Part shown: piece after piece, positions 8,848 through 17,077 of the stretch | Layout of the letters: every line of letters starts with the position of its first letter | Numbering within the stretch: the first letter of the stretch is position 1 | Assembly (NCBI RefSeq): GCF_030758315.1 | Contig: NZ_CP132336.1 | Location: 1,426,001-1,490,000 of the forward strand | Source of the DNA: Pararhizobium sp. IMCC3301 | Lineage (GTDB): Bacteria > Pseudomonadota > Alphaproteobacteria > Rhizobiales > GCA-2746425 | DNA length: 64,000 nt | Direction of reading: 5' to 3' | The notes under the pieces: generated by a model | What the model saw: the letters and a program-made list of their open reading frames with translations, nothing else | Told to the model about the DNA's origin: nothing | The model's database searches: none | Program-made: the position numbers and the translations under genes

Positions 8848-10038
8848 ATGGCGTCATCAAATTTATTCAGGATAGAAAATCGTGACGCCCGCCGCCTCTG
8901 GCTCGCAGCGCAGGGACTGTCCAGCGCACCAACCGGGCCGTTAGATACACTGTCGATCATCCGCCAGCTCGGCTTTGTCCAGCTCGATACTATCCGCGTG
9001 GTGTCACGCGCTCACCATCACATCCTCTGGAACCGCAATCAGCACTACCGCGAACCGATACTGAACGAATTACTGGCAGGGCAACGCCAGCTGTTTGAGC
9101 ATTTCACCCATGATGCTTCGGTTCTGCCGATGGAATTCTATCCCATGTGGCAGCGTCAGTTCACCCGCATGAAACGGCGCATTGACCGCAACGGATATTA
9201 TGCCAGCATGCCGGATGAAGACGGCCGCGCCGCAATCCGGCAACGCATTGCGCAGGAAGGGCCTTTGTCGACCCATGCCTTCGATACCAGGGTCGAAGGC
9301 CAAAAGGGGATGTGGGTCCGCCCGCCGCACAAACTGGCGCTGGATTATATGTGGTATTGCGGCGAGCTGGCGACCTCGCACCGCGAGAATTTCAAGAAAT
9401 TCTATGATTTGAGCCATCAGGTCATCCCGCCGCAGTTTCGCGGCGCAAACCACACTGACGAGACCCAGATCAACTGGCTTTGCGAGGCCGCCTTGCAGCG
9501 TCTTGGATTTGGAACATCCGGGGAAATTCAGCGCTTCTGGGATGCCACCGATGCCGCTGAAGTCAGGCACTGGGCCACACAAAACAGCAGCGAATTGCTG
9601 CAGGTTGAATTGCAGGCTGCAGATGGCAGCTGGAGCACCGCACTCGCGCTCCCCGACATTGAAAATCGTCTTGCGGCGGCTCCGGCGCCGACGTCGCGGC
9701 TGCGCATTCTCAATCCGTTTGACCCTGTCATCCGCGACCGCGCCCGGCTGAAACGCCTGTTCGGCTTTGACTACCGCATCGAGATATTCGTCCCTGCAGC
9801 CAGCCGTAAATGGGGTTATTATGTATTCCCGCTGCTTGAAGGCGACCGCTTTGTCGGCCGCATTGAAGCAAGAGCTGACCGCGCCAAAGGCCAGTTGACC
9901 GTGCTTAATTTATGGTCGGAGCCAAAAACCCGGTGGACCGCCGCCCGCGCCGCCAAGCTGGACGCCGAACTCAGCCGCTTCGCCCGGTTCGTGGCGCTGG
10001 ACGAGATCAACTGGCAATGTGCCAGACAACCTGGCTAG
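8848..10038 (+). CDS. ycaQ: YcaQ-like winged-helix DNA glycosylase
   Basis: A 396-residue protein of the HTH_42 / YcaQ family. Early on it shows DTLSIIRQLGFVQLDTI (about residues 31-47), typical of the family, followed by the HHILWNR segment and, in the C-terminal half, the LNPFDPVIRDRARLKRLF block that is highly characteristic. Family members such as E. coli YcaQ and Streptomyces AlkZ unhook interstrand crosslinks and alkylated bases. The gene follows the GNAT gene with 13 bases between them and converges on pntB with about 30 bases between stop codons. Confidence 0.88.
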   Translation: MASSNLFRIENRDARRLWLAAQGLSSAPTGPLDTLSIIRQLGFVQLDTIRVVSRAHHHILWNRNQHYREPILNELLAGQRQLFEHFTHDASVLPMEFYPMWQRQFTRMKRRIDRNGYYASMPDEDGRAAIRQRIAQEGPLSTHAFDTRVEGQKGMWVRPPHKLALDYMWYCGELATSHRENFKKFYDLSHQVIPPQFRGANHTDETQINWLCEAALQRLGFGTSGEIQRFWDATDAAEVRHWATQNSSELLQVELQAADGSWSTALALPDIENRLAAAPAPTSRLRILNPFDPVIRDRARLKRLFGFDYRIEIFVPAASRKWGYYVFPLLEGDRFVGRIEARADRAKGQLTVLNLWSEPKTRWTAARAAKLDAELSRFARFVALDEINWQCARQPG

Positions 10039-10067
10039 GTCGTTTCACTCGTTATGCCAGCGCAACC

Positions 10068-11465
10068 TCAGTCAAGCGACTTGACGATGCTCTCGACCAT
10101 TTTCTTGGCGTCGGCCAGCAGCATCATCGTGTTGTCCTTGTAGAACAGCGAGTTGTCGATGCCGGCATAGCCCGATCCCAGAGAGCGTTTGACGAACAGG
10201 CAGGTGCCGGCCTTGTCCACATCCAGAATTGGCATACCGTAAATCGGTGAGGCTTTGTCGTCGCGCGCCGCCGGATTGGTGACATCATTGGCACCGATGA
10301 CAAAGGCAACATCGGCCTGGGCGAATTCGGAATTGATATCTTCCAGTTCGAACACATCATCATACGGCACATTGGCTTCCGCCAGCAGCACATTCATATG
10401 CCCCGGCATACGGCCCGCGACCGGATGGATGGCGTATTTGACCTCGACGCCTTCCTCCTTCAGCTTGTCGCCCATTTCCCGCAAAGCATGCTGCGCCTGG
10501 GCAACGGCCATGCCGTAACCCGGCACAATGATGACCTTGGAAGCATTCTTCATGATGAAGGCTGCATCTTCCGCCGAGCCCTGCTTGACCGTCCGCTCAA
10601 TACCATCGTCCCCGACAGGAACAGCGGATTCGCCGCCAAAGCCGCCAAGAATGACCGAGATGAAAGACCGGTTCATACCCTTGCACATGATGTAGGACAG
10701 GATCGCACCAGAGGACCCGACCAGAGCACCAACGATAATCAATGCCAGATTGCCCAGGGTAAAGCCGATACCGGCAGCGGCCCAGCCCGAATAGGAGTTC
10801 AGCATCGACACCACCACGGGCATATCCGCGCCGCCAATAGGAACGATGATGAGAACGCCAAGCGCCAGCGACAGCAGCACAATCATCCAGAACACGAAAT
10901 GGCTTTCCGTGCCGATCAGCACCATCAGCAGAATGACGATGCCTGCGGCAATCGCGATATTGATGAGATGCCGTCCCGGCAGAATGATCGGCTTGCCGCT
11001 CATGCGTCCATCGAGCTTCAAAAAGGCGATGATAGAGCCGGTAAAGGTGATTGCGCCGATGGCAACGCCAAAGCTCATTTCAATCAGCACATAGCCCGGA
11101 ATCTCGCCAACTGCACCGATGCCGAAGGCACTGGGCGCATACAGCGCCGCCGCTGCCACAAACACCGCTGCAAGGCCGACCAGAGAGTGAAACGCTGCCA
11201 CCAGTTGCGGCATTGCCGTCATCGGTATGCGCTTGGCAATCACCGCTCCGGCACCGCCGCCAATGCCAAGACCCAGCACGATCAGCACGATACTGCCGAA
11301 GGATGTACCGGCCAGAAACAGCGTCGTGATGATGGCGATCGCCATGCCGATCATGCCGTAACGGTTGCCTTGACGGGCCGATTCAGGGTTGGAAAGTCCA
11401 CGCAGAGCCAGAATGAACAGCACAGCTGCGACAAGATAAAGAAGTGCGGAAATACTCGCTGACAT
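10068..11465 (-). CDS. pntB: NAD(P) transhydrogenase subunit beta
   Basis: A 465-residue subunit with about eight to nine transmembrane helices in the first 260 residues (domain dII) and a C-terminal NADP(H)-binding domain dIII containing VIIVPGYGMAVAQAQHA (about 310-326) and the late GYAGIDNSLFY segment. Together with PntAA and PntAB it forms the inner-membrane enzyme that uses proton inflow to reduce NADP+ with NADH. It is the last gene of a three-gene operon; PntAB ends 12 bases upstream. Length is normal for the alphaproteobacterial three-subunit form. Confidence 0.96.
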   Translation of the reverse strand: MSASISALLYLVAAVLFILALRGLSNPESARQGNRYGMIGMAIAIITTLFLAGTSFGSIVLIVLGLGIGGGAGAVIAKRIPMTAMPQLVAAFHSLVGLAAVFVAAAALYAPSAFGIGAVGEIPGYVLIEMSFGVAIGAITFTGSIIAFLKLDGRMSGKPIILPGRHLINIAIAAGIVILLMVLIGTESHFVFWMIVLLSLALGVLIIVPIGGADMPVVVSMLNSYSGWAAAGIGFTLGNLALIIVGALVGSSGAILSYIMCKGMNRSFISVILGGFGGESAVPVGDDGIERTVKQGSAEDAAFIMKNASKVIIVPGYGMAVAQAQHALREMGDKLKEEGVEVKYAIHPVAGRMPGHMNVLLAEANVPYDDVFELEDINSEFAQADVAFVIGANDVTNPAARDDKASPIYGMPILDVDKAGTCLFVKRSLGSGYAGIDNSLFYKDNTMMLLADAKKMVESIVKSLD

Positions 11466-11477
11466 GTGTTCGGCCCC

Positions 11478-11942
11478 TTACCGCTGCTTCTTTTTGTACA
11501 TCGCCAGCATGCGCTGGGTGACAAGAAAGCCGCCAAAAATATTTACGCTGGCCAGTATCAGCGCGATGAAACCGAATGTCCGGGCCAGTCCGGCACCGTC
11601 GCTGGAGGCCAGATCAACCCCCACCGCCAGCAGCGCGCCGACCACAATGACCGAGGAAATAGCGTTGGTGACCGACATCAGCGGAGTGTGCAGGGCCGGG
11701 GTCACGGACCAGACAACATAATAGCCGACAAAAATTGCCAGTACGAAAACCGCGAGCCGGAAGACGAAGGGATCAACGGCGCCGCCGGTTGCGCCCTGAA
11801 CCGCGACGCCAATGGCATCTCCGGCCTGCTCCAGCGCAGAAAAGGCCGCCTGTGCTGCCTGATCGGCCTCGGCAGCCGCAGCGCGCGCAGCTTCGGCTGC
11901 CGCTTTGGCCCGTTCTGCCAGTTGGTTAACGTGGGTTGTCAT
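11478..11942 (-). CDS. pntAB: NAD(P) transhydrogenase subunit alpha part 2
   Basis: A 154-residue membrane subunit. The N-terminal 45 residues are an Ala-rich amphipathic helix; three to four transmembrane helices follow (about 57-150), with the conserved [19 protein letters not shown] segment containing the family's characteristic histidine/asparagine-rich turn. It supplies part of the proton channel. It lies between pntAA (18 bases upstream) and pntB (12 bases downstream), all on the same strand, so the three are made from one transcript. Confidence 0.95.
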   Translation of the reverse strand: MTTHVNQLAERAKAAAEAARAAAAEADQAAQAAFSALEQAGDAIGVAVQGATGGAVDPFVFRLAVFVLAIFVGYYVVWSVTPALHTPLMSVTNAISSVIVVGALLAVGVDLASSDGAGLARTFGFIALILASVNIFGGFLVTQRMLAMYKKKQR

Positions 11943-11960
11943 ATCAGACCTCGCTCAAGC

Positions 11961-13097
11961 TCAGGCTTTATCGGTGAAATTCGGGTGCACGACCTTGCCG
12001 TCGCGCGTCAGCAATGTGGCTGTCACCAGTTCGTCGTCCCAGTTTACAGCAAGCTCACCGCTTTCCTTGTCCATCATGGTTTCCAGAAACGATGCCAGAT
12101 TTTTTGCATAAAGTTCGGAGGCTGTGGCAGCGATCCGGCCGGGAACATTCTTGTGGCCGACGATTTTCTTGCCATCCACTTCCACTGTCTGGCCGGCTTT
12201 CGAGCCTTCCACATTGCCGCCGCGCTCCACCGCAAGATCGATCAGAACGGAGCCGGGACGCATCGCGGCAATCATCTGCTTGGTGATCAGGCGCGGTGCT
12301 GGCCGTCCCGGAATGAGAGCGGTGGTGATGACAATGTCCTGTTTCGCCATATGTGCCAGAACAAGCTCAGCCTGTTGCTTCTTGTAATCGTCGGACATTT
12401 CTTTGGCGTAGCCGCCGGCGGTTTCGGCCTGTTTGAACTCGTCATTTTCAACAGCAATGAATTTGCCGCCCAGAGACTCAACCTGTTCTTTCGCTGCCGG
12501 GCGCACATCGGTGGCTGAAACCACAGCTCCCAGACGCCGTGCCGTCGCGATTGCCTGAAGCCCCGCCACGCCAGCGCCCATCACGAACACCCTGGCAGCT
12601 GGAATGGTGCCCGCCGCAGTCATCATCATCGGCATTGCGCGGTCAAATTCCCCGGCGGCATCAATCACGGCCTGATAGCCAGCCAGATTGGCCTGGGACG
12701 ACAACACGTCCATAACTTGTGCCCGGGTGATGCGCGGCATCAATTCCATCGAAAACGCCGAAACACCGGCATTTGCCATGGCTTCCAGATCCGACTTGTC
12801 GCCATAAGGCTCCAGCATGCCCAGCACCAGTGCACCTTTGGGGATACTTTTCAGCTGTGTTGCATTCGGCCTGCGAACGCACAGCACCACATCGCTGCCC
12901 TTCAGCGTTGCCGGAGCGGTCTTGCCGATGGTTGCTCCGGCATCCTTGAAGATATTGTCGGGAACACGCGAGCCTGCACCTGCCCCAGCCTGTACCGCTA
13001 CGCTGGCACCGCGATCAACAAGGCGTTTGATCATGGCGGCAGAGACAGCAACGCGAGATTCGTCTGCGCTGGCTTCGCTCAACACGGCAATTTTCAT
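11961..13097 (-). CDS. pntAA: NAD(P) transhydrogenase subunit alpha part 1
   Basis: A 378-residue soluble NAD(H)-binding subunit. It begins MKIAVLSEASADESRVA and contains the Rossmann loop VMGAGVAGLQAIATARRLG (about residues 167-185) followed by the SATDVRPAAKEQ stretch, and the conserved ITTALIPGRPAPRLI segment near residue 260, all diagnostic of transhydrogenase domain dI / alanine dehydrogenase-like folds. The ATG at 13097 is preferred over an upstream in-frame TTG or ATG because a GGGGGAC site sits eight bases before it. First gene of the pnt operon, downstream of a tiny cytochrome-oxidase subunit on the same strand. Confidence 0.95.
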   Translation of the reverse strand: MKIAVLSEASADESRVAVSAAMIKRLVDRGASVAVQAGAGAGSRVPDNIFKDAGATIGKTAPATLKGSDVVLCVRRPNATQLKSIPKGALVLGMLEPYGDKSDLEAMANAGVSAFSMELMPRITRAQVMDVLSSQANLAGYQAVIDAAGEFDRAMPMMMTAAGTIPAARVFVMGAGVAGLQAIATARRLGAVVSATDVRPAAKEQVESLGGKFIAVENDEFKQAETAGGYAKEMSDDYKKQQAELVLAHMAKQDIVITTALIPGRPAPRLITKQMIAAMRPGSVLIDLAVERGGNVEGSKAGQTVEVDGKKIVGHKNVPGRIAATASELYAKNLASFLETMMDKESGELAVNWDDELVTATLLTRDGKVVHPNFTDKA

Positions 13098-13210
13098 AAA
13101 TTTTGTCCCCCACATCGAAGCCTGTCAGCTTCTCGCCTGAATTGAAGCACACCCGCTTCAGCCGGTTTGCAGCCTCTCGGCTCTGGATCTGAATTGTTGA
13201 TGAGTCTGTC

Positions 13211-13345
13211 CTACAACAGGAATATAGCCATCAAAATCAGCACAATGACGGCCGCCACGGTGCCGTATTTGGTCATTTTGATAAACAGATCATAGGTGGA
13301 TTCATGCTCCGCATAATCCATCGCATTTTCGGTCTTCTCGGCCAT
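13211..13345 (-). CDS. aa3-type cytochrome c oxidase subunit IV (44 aa)
   Basis: A 44-residue protein, too short for most gene callers. It reads MAEKTENAMDYAEHESTYD, then an amphipathic bridge LFIKMTKYGT, and one C-terminal transmembrane helix of about 15 residues ending in FLL. This is the exact plan of the bacterial aa3 cytochrome c oxidase subunit IV family (PF07835), a single-helix accessory subunit of the terminal oxidase. A G-rich site precedes the ATG by about eight bases. Its place just upstream of pntAA on the same strand is common in Hyphomicrobiales. No other oxidase genes are in the window. Confidence 0.88.
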   Translation of the reverse strand: MAEKTENAMDYAEHESTYDLFIKMTKYGTVAAVIVLILMAIFLL

Positions 13346-13475
13346 TCTGGAGCCCCCTGTAGTCATCAATCATGCGCCCGCCCCTTAAAAGGCCAGCAAA
13401 TTCGTGCCCACTGTTACAACACAGCTTTCCCCACGGCAATGCCGTGTTGCAGCAGAAAGCAATTGACCGCACCGG

Positions 13476-15335
13476 TCAACCGTCGGTTTCCAGCGCTTCC
13501 AGTTCAGCAATCAGACCTTCAATCACCGAAACACCCTTTTCCCAAAACCCGGGATCGCTGGCGTCAAGGCCGAAAGGTGCCAGCAGCTCGCTGTGGTGTT
13601 TGGTGCCGCCGGCACGCAGCATGTCGAAATATTTTTCGTCAAAACCGGCGCTGCCATTCTGGTAAACCGCATAAAGCGAGTTCACCAGACAATCACCAAA
13701 CGCATAGGCATACACGTAGAATGGCGAATGAATAAAATGCGGAATATAGCTCCAGTAAGTCTCATAGCCATCGCCCAGGCGAATGGCAGGCCCCAAACTG
13801 TCCGCCTGAACACTCATCCAGATATCGCATAATTGCTCGGATGTCAGTTCGCCGTCCTTGCGGGCCAGATGGACTTTGCGCTCATAGGCATAAAACGCAA
13901 TCTGGCGCACCACCGTATTGATCATGTCCTCCACCTTGCCGGCCAGCAGGATCTTGCGCTCGGCCTTGGTGGAGGTGCGCTCCAGCAAAGAGCGGAAGGT
14001 CAGCATTTCGCCGAACACGCTGGCTGTTTCCGCAAGTGTCAGGGGTGTCGGCGCCATCAAAGCGCCCTGCCCGGCGGCCAGCACCTGATGCACACCGTGG
14101 CCCAGTTCATGGGCGAGCGTCATCACGTCGCGGGTTTTGCCCTGATAATTCAACAACACGTAAGGATGCGCGCTGGGTACCGTCGGATGGGCAAACGCGC
14201 CGGGGGCCTTGCCGGGGCGGGTTGGCGCGTCAATCCAGTTCCGGTCGAAAAAATCGCGGGCGATATCGGCCATTTTCGGCGAAAAACCGGCATAGGCATC
14301 GAGTACGATGCTGCGCGCCTCATCCCAGCCTATCGGGTCGGCAGCACTTTCCGGCAAAGGCGCATTGCGATCCCAGAAATCCAGAACATCCTGACCGAAC
14401 CATTTGGCTTTCAGAGCATAATAACGGTGCGACAGCCGTGGATAGGCGGCCTGCACGGTTTCCACCAGCGCGTTGACCACCTCGCCCTCAACCCGGTTGG
14501 CCAGATGGCGGCTGTCGGCAACATCCTTGAAACCGCGCCAGCGATCAGAAATCTCCTTGTCCTTGGCAAGTGTGTTGGTGATCAGCGTGAAGGTGCGAAT
14601 ATTTTCCCGGAAGGTTGAGGCCAGCGCCTGTGATGCGGCTTTGCGCACCGCGCCATCTTTGTCGACCAAGCGGTTGAGGGTCGGCTCCAGCGGCAGCGTA
14701 TCGTCACCGACTTCAAACCGCAGCCCAGCCATTGTCTCATCAAACAACCGGTTCCAGGCACCCCGCCCGGTGATCGATTTTTCGTGAAACAATTCTTCAA
14801 CCCGGTCCTCCAGCTGGTACGGCTTGTCCTTGCGAAGATCTTCCAGCCAGGGCCGGTAATGGGCAATGGCAGGCGATGTCAGCAACTCGGAAAAATCCGC
14901 GTCACCGATCTTGTTCAGCTCCAGCCCGAAAAACAGTAAATGCGTGCTGGCATTGGTGATTTTTTCCTGAATATCGCCATAGAATTTAGCGCGTTTGGCG
15001 TCGGTCGTATCACCGGCATACACAAGTCCGGCATAAGAGATGATCCGGCCCAGAAGGTCTTCAATCTGTTCGTATTCAACAAGACAGGACGCCAGTTTCC
15101 CAGTGTCTGATTTCGCCAGTCCCGCCAGATGGGATTTGTAGGTCTGCGAAAAGCTCCGGCACATCTGGTCGCCTTTTTTCAGATCAGCCGCAAGGTCCTC
15201 TCCATCCATCGCGCTGTAGAGATCGCTCAGGTCCCATTGCGGCAGCGGTCCGAGCGCTTCAGCTGCTCCCTGATCCTTGTTGGCATCATTCAAACACCGG
15301 ATCGTCGAAGCCGATAGGTTGCGGAACTGAGTCAT
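13476..15335 (-). CDS. pepF: Oligoendopeptidase F, M3 family metallopeptidase
   Basis: A 619-residue cytosolic zinc peptidase. The zinc-binding HExxH motif is in TLAHELGHGVHQVL (about residues 388-401), with the following ETASVFGEML carrying the third, glutamate ligand. The N-terminal two thirds are the helical M3 fold. It should cut medium-length peptides. The ATG at 15335 is chosen over a TTG fifteen bases upstream because AGGAAA lies six bases before it. It stands alone, divergent from the response-regulator gene that starts 186 bases away. Confidence 0.93.
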   Translation of the reverse strand: MTQFRNLSASTIRCLNDANKDQGAAEALGPLPQWDLSDLYSAMDGEDLAADLKKGDQMCRSFSQTYKSHLAGLAKSDTGKLASCLVEYEQIEDLLGRIISYAGLVYAGDTTDAKRAKFYGDIQEKITNASTHLLFFGLELNKIGDADFSELLTSPAIAHYRPWLEDLRKDKPYQLEDRVEELFHEKSITGRGAWNRLFDETMAGLRFEVGDDTLPLEPTLNRLVDKDGAVRKAASQALASTFRENIRTFTLITNTLAKDKEISDRWRGFKDVADSRHLANRVEGEVVNALVETVQAAYPRLSHRYYALKAKWFGQDVLDFWDRNAPLPESAADPIGWDEARSIVLDAYAGFSPKMADIARDFFDRNWIDAPTRPGKAPGAFAHPTVPSAHPYVLLNYQGKTRDVMTLAHELGHGVHQVLAAGQGALMAPTPLTLAETASVFGEMLTFRSLLERTSTKAERKILLAGKVEDMINTVVRQIAFYAYERKVHLARKDGELTSEQLCDIWMSVQADSLGPAIRLGDGYETYWSYIPHFIHSPFYVYAYAFGDCLVNSLYAVYQNGSAGFDEKYFDMLRAGGTKHHSELLAPFGLDASDPGFWEKGVSVIEGLIAELEALETDG

Positions 15336-15520
15336 GTATTTTCCTGTCAAACAGCGGAGTGGCTACAGATAGAGGGCTTTCCCCTCGCCGATCAAGCGCT
15401 GTTTCCCGGCCAGGCGCGATTTCATGGCTAACATCTTGTTAATGCCTGCTGTCACACAGTTCCGGTTCCAGACCTTCCAGCGTCTGATTCGCCTGCAACA
15501 AATGAAAGACCAGCGTCAGC

Positions 15521-16921
15521 GTGCATGTACTGATTATCGATACCAATGCGGATACGCGGCCCGATCTAACCCGGATGATCCAGGGTCTGGGCCACAATTG
15601 CCGGGTCGCTGAAACCGCTGACAGCGCCCTTAAAATTCTGCAAAGCAGTTTTCCCGATATTATCCTGATGGATCTTTTATTGCCCGACAGCGATACGAGA
15701 CAATTCATTCAGCTCCTTCGTGACCGGGCGCCTCAGTCCAGACTTGTAGTGATGACCAGACAAGGTGCCGATCCCTCCATCCGCGAAGCTCTCAGCTGGG
15801 GGGCAAGTGATTTTCTCGAAAAGCCGGTCCACGAACTGCGCCTGGCCTGCGTTTTGAGCAGTTTGCAACCACGCCACAGCAGCGCAGACGCCGGGACCAA
15901 CGGGCCTGATTATGTGCCGGAGGTATTCTTCAATTCGGACCCGGGTGCCTACCGGGTTGCCAGAAGCCGATTTGAGAAAGCAGCGCAAATGCAGATTCCG
16001 TTTCTCATTGAAGGTGAACCCGGCACCGGTAAAGCAACCCTCGCCAGACACTTCGCCACGCATTATGCGCCCGGCCAGAGCCTTGTGGAATTTGACGCCA
16101 GCACGGATGATTTTGAAGAGTGGCGACACAACCCTGTGTTGACGCAGGACGCGCGGCAAAAATCAAACTGCAGCATTCTTGTGCGGCGGGTCGAAGCAGC
16201 TGGACTGGAAACCCAACAGGCATTGGTGAAATTTTTTCGTGCCACACCGCACGCTCTCATCTGCACGACCCGCGGCAGGCTGCTGGATCACGCCAGGGAC
16301 GGTGGCATCGACGCAGCGCTGTATAATTTGCTCAGTCCGGTACCGGTGTGGCTGGCGCCTTTGCATGAACGCACTCATGCCCGCGATCGCCTTACTGCGC
16401 TGATGATGCAGCAGGCCAATGGGGCATTCGGCACCAGCGTTCAGCACATCGATTTCACACGGACGCCAAAGACCGTACCGCCGCGATATTACGATAATCT
16501 CACTGGTTTCAAGCGCGCCATTTTCAGCGCCGTCGCGGATCATGATTCGCCCTTGTCTCCGGCCTTTGTCTGCTCTGGCCCAGCAGATGCCACGGCAACG
16601 GCCCATCAGAATCGCAAGGAACTGGCAGTTCAGCCGCATTTTGCCATGGTGCCTCTGCTCGACGGGCATGGACAGTTGCGCCCGCTGAAAGCAATGGAGA
16701 GCGAAGCTCTTCGGTTTGCCTATGAGCATTTTGGTGGACGTGTCGGCCGAATTGCCAAAGCGCTGAAACTTGGCCGCACAACGCTCTACCGTAAATTGCT
16801 GGAACTTGGTCTGTCGGAGCCAGCGGCAGCAGGCCGCACTGAACAATCCGGCACATTCGTCCACGAAAATCCACACGATGGCGGGGAAGCGTCTGTCGAA
16901 TTGGGTAAACACGCGGCGTGA
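15521..16921 (+). CDS. Degenerate NtrC-like response regulator lacking the sigma-54 activation motif
   Basis: A 466-residue regulator with three parts: a receiver (1-115) with phosphoacceptor Asp51 in IILMDLLLP and the later DFLEKPV lysine; an AAA-like centre (about 140-330) that keeps a Walker A loop GEPGTGKA; and a Fis-type helix-turn-helix near the C-terminus, GRIAKALKLGRTTLYRKLL. The centre lacks a GAFTGA loop, and where the Walker B aspartate-glutamate pair should be it has LVRRVEAAGLETQQ. It therefore should bind DNA but not remodel sigma-54 polymerase. The start is a GTG; no convincing ribosome site is visible. It lies directly upstream of the L,D-transpeptidase gene, 156 bases apart. 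Confidence 0.85.
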   Translation: MHVLIIDTNADTRPDLTRMIQGLGHNCRVAETADSALKILQSSFPDIILMDLLLPDSDTRQFIQLLRDRAPQSRLVVMTRQGADPSIREALSWGASDFLEKPVHELRLACVLSSLQPRHSSADAGTNGPDYVPEVFFNSDPGAYRVARSRFEKAAQMQIPFLIEGEPGTGKATLARHFATHYAPGQSLVEFDASTDDFEEWRHNPVLTQDARQKSNCSILVRRVEAAGLETQQALVKFFRATPHALICTTRGRLLDHARDGGIDAALYNLLSPVPVWLAPLHERTHARDRLTALMMQQANGAFGTSVQHIDFTRTPKTVPPRYYDNLTGFKRAIFSAVADHDSPLSPAFVCSGPADATATAHQNRKELAVQPHFAMVPLLDGHGQLRPLKAMESEALRFAYEHFGGRVGRIAKALKLGRTTLYRKLLELGLSEPAAAGRTEQSGTFVHENPHDGGEASVELGKHAA

Positions 16922-17077
16922 TATCTGCCGATGCGGGATGAATATGTCACATTGCAGGAAAATGCCACTGCCTGGTTGCCGCATTGGTTTGATATTAACC
17001 AATCCTTTGCTACACAAAGTCATCTTTAGTTCTATATTAAATTGCAAGTATTGCCCACAATTCGGAGATCATTCCCC

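Noticed and set aside
15521-16921. Calling the regulator a sigma-54 activator
   Set aside because: No GAFTGA loop and no Walker B acidic residues.
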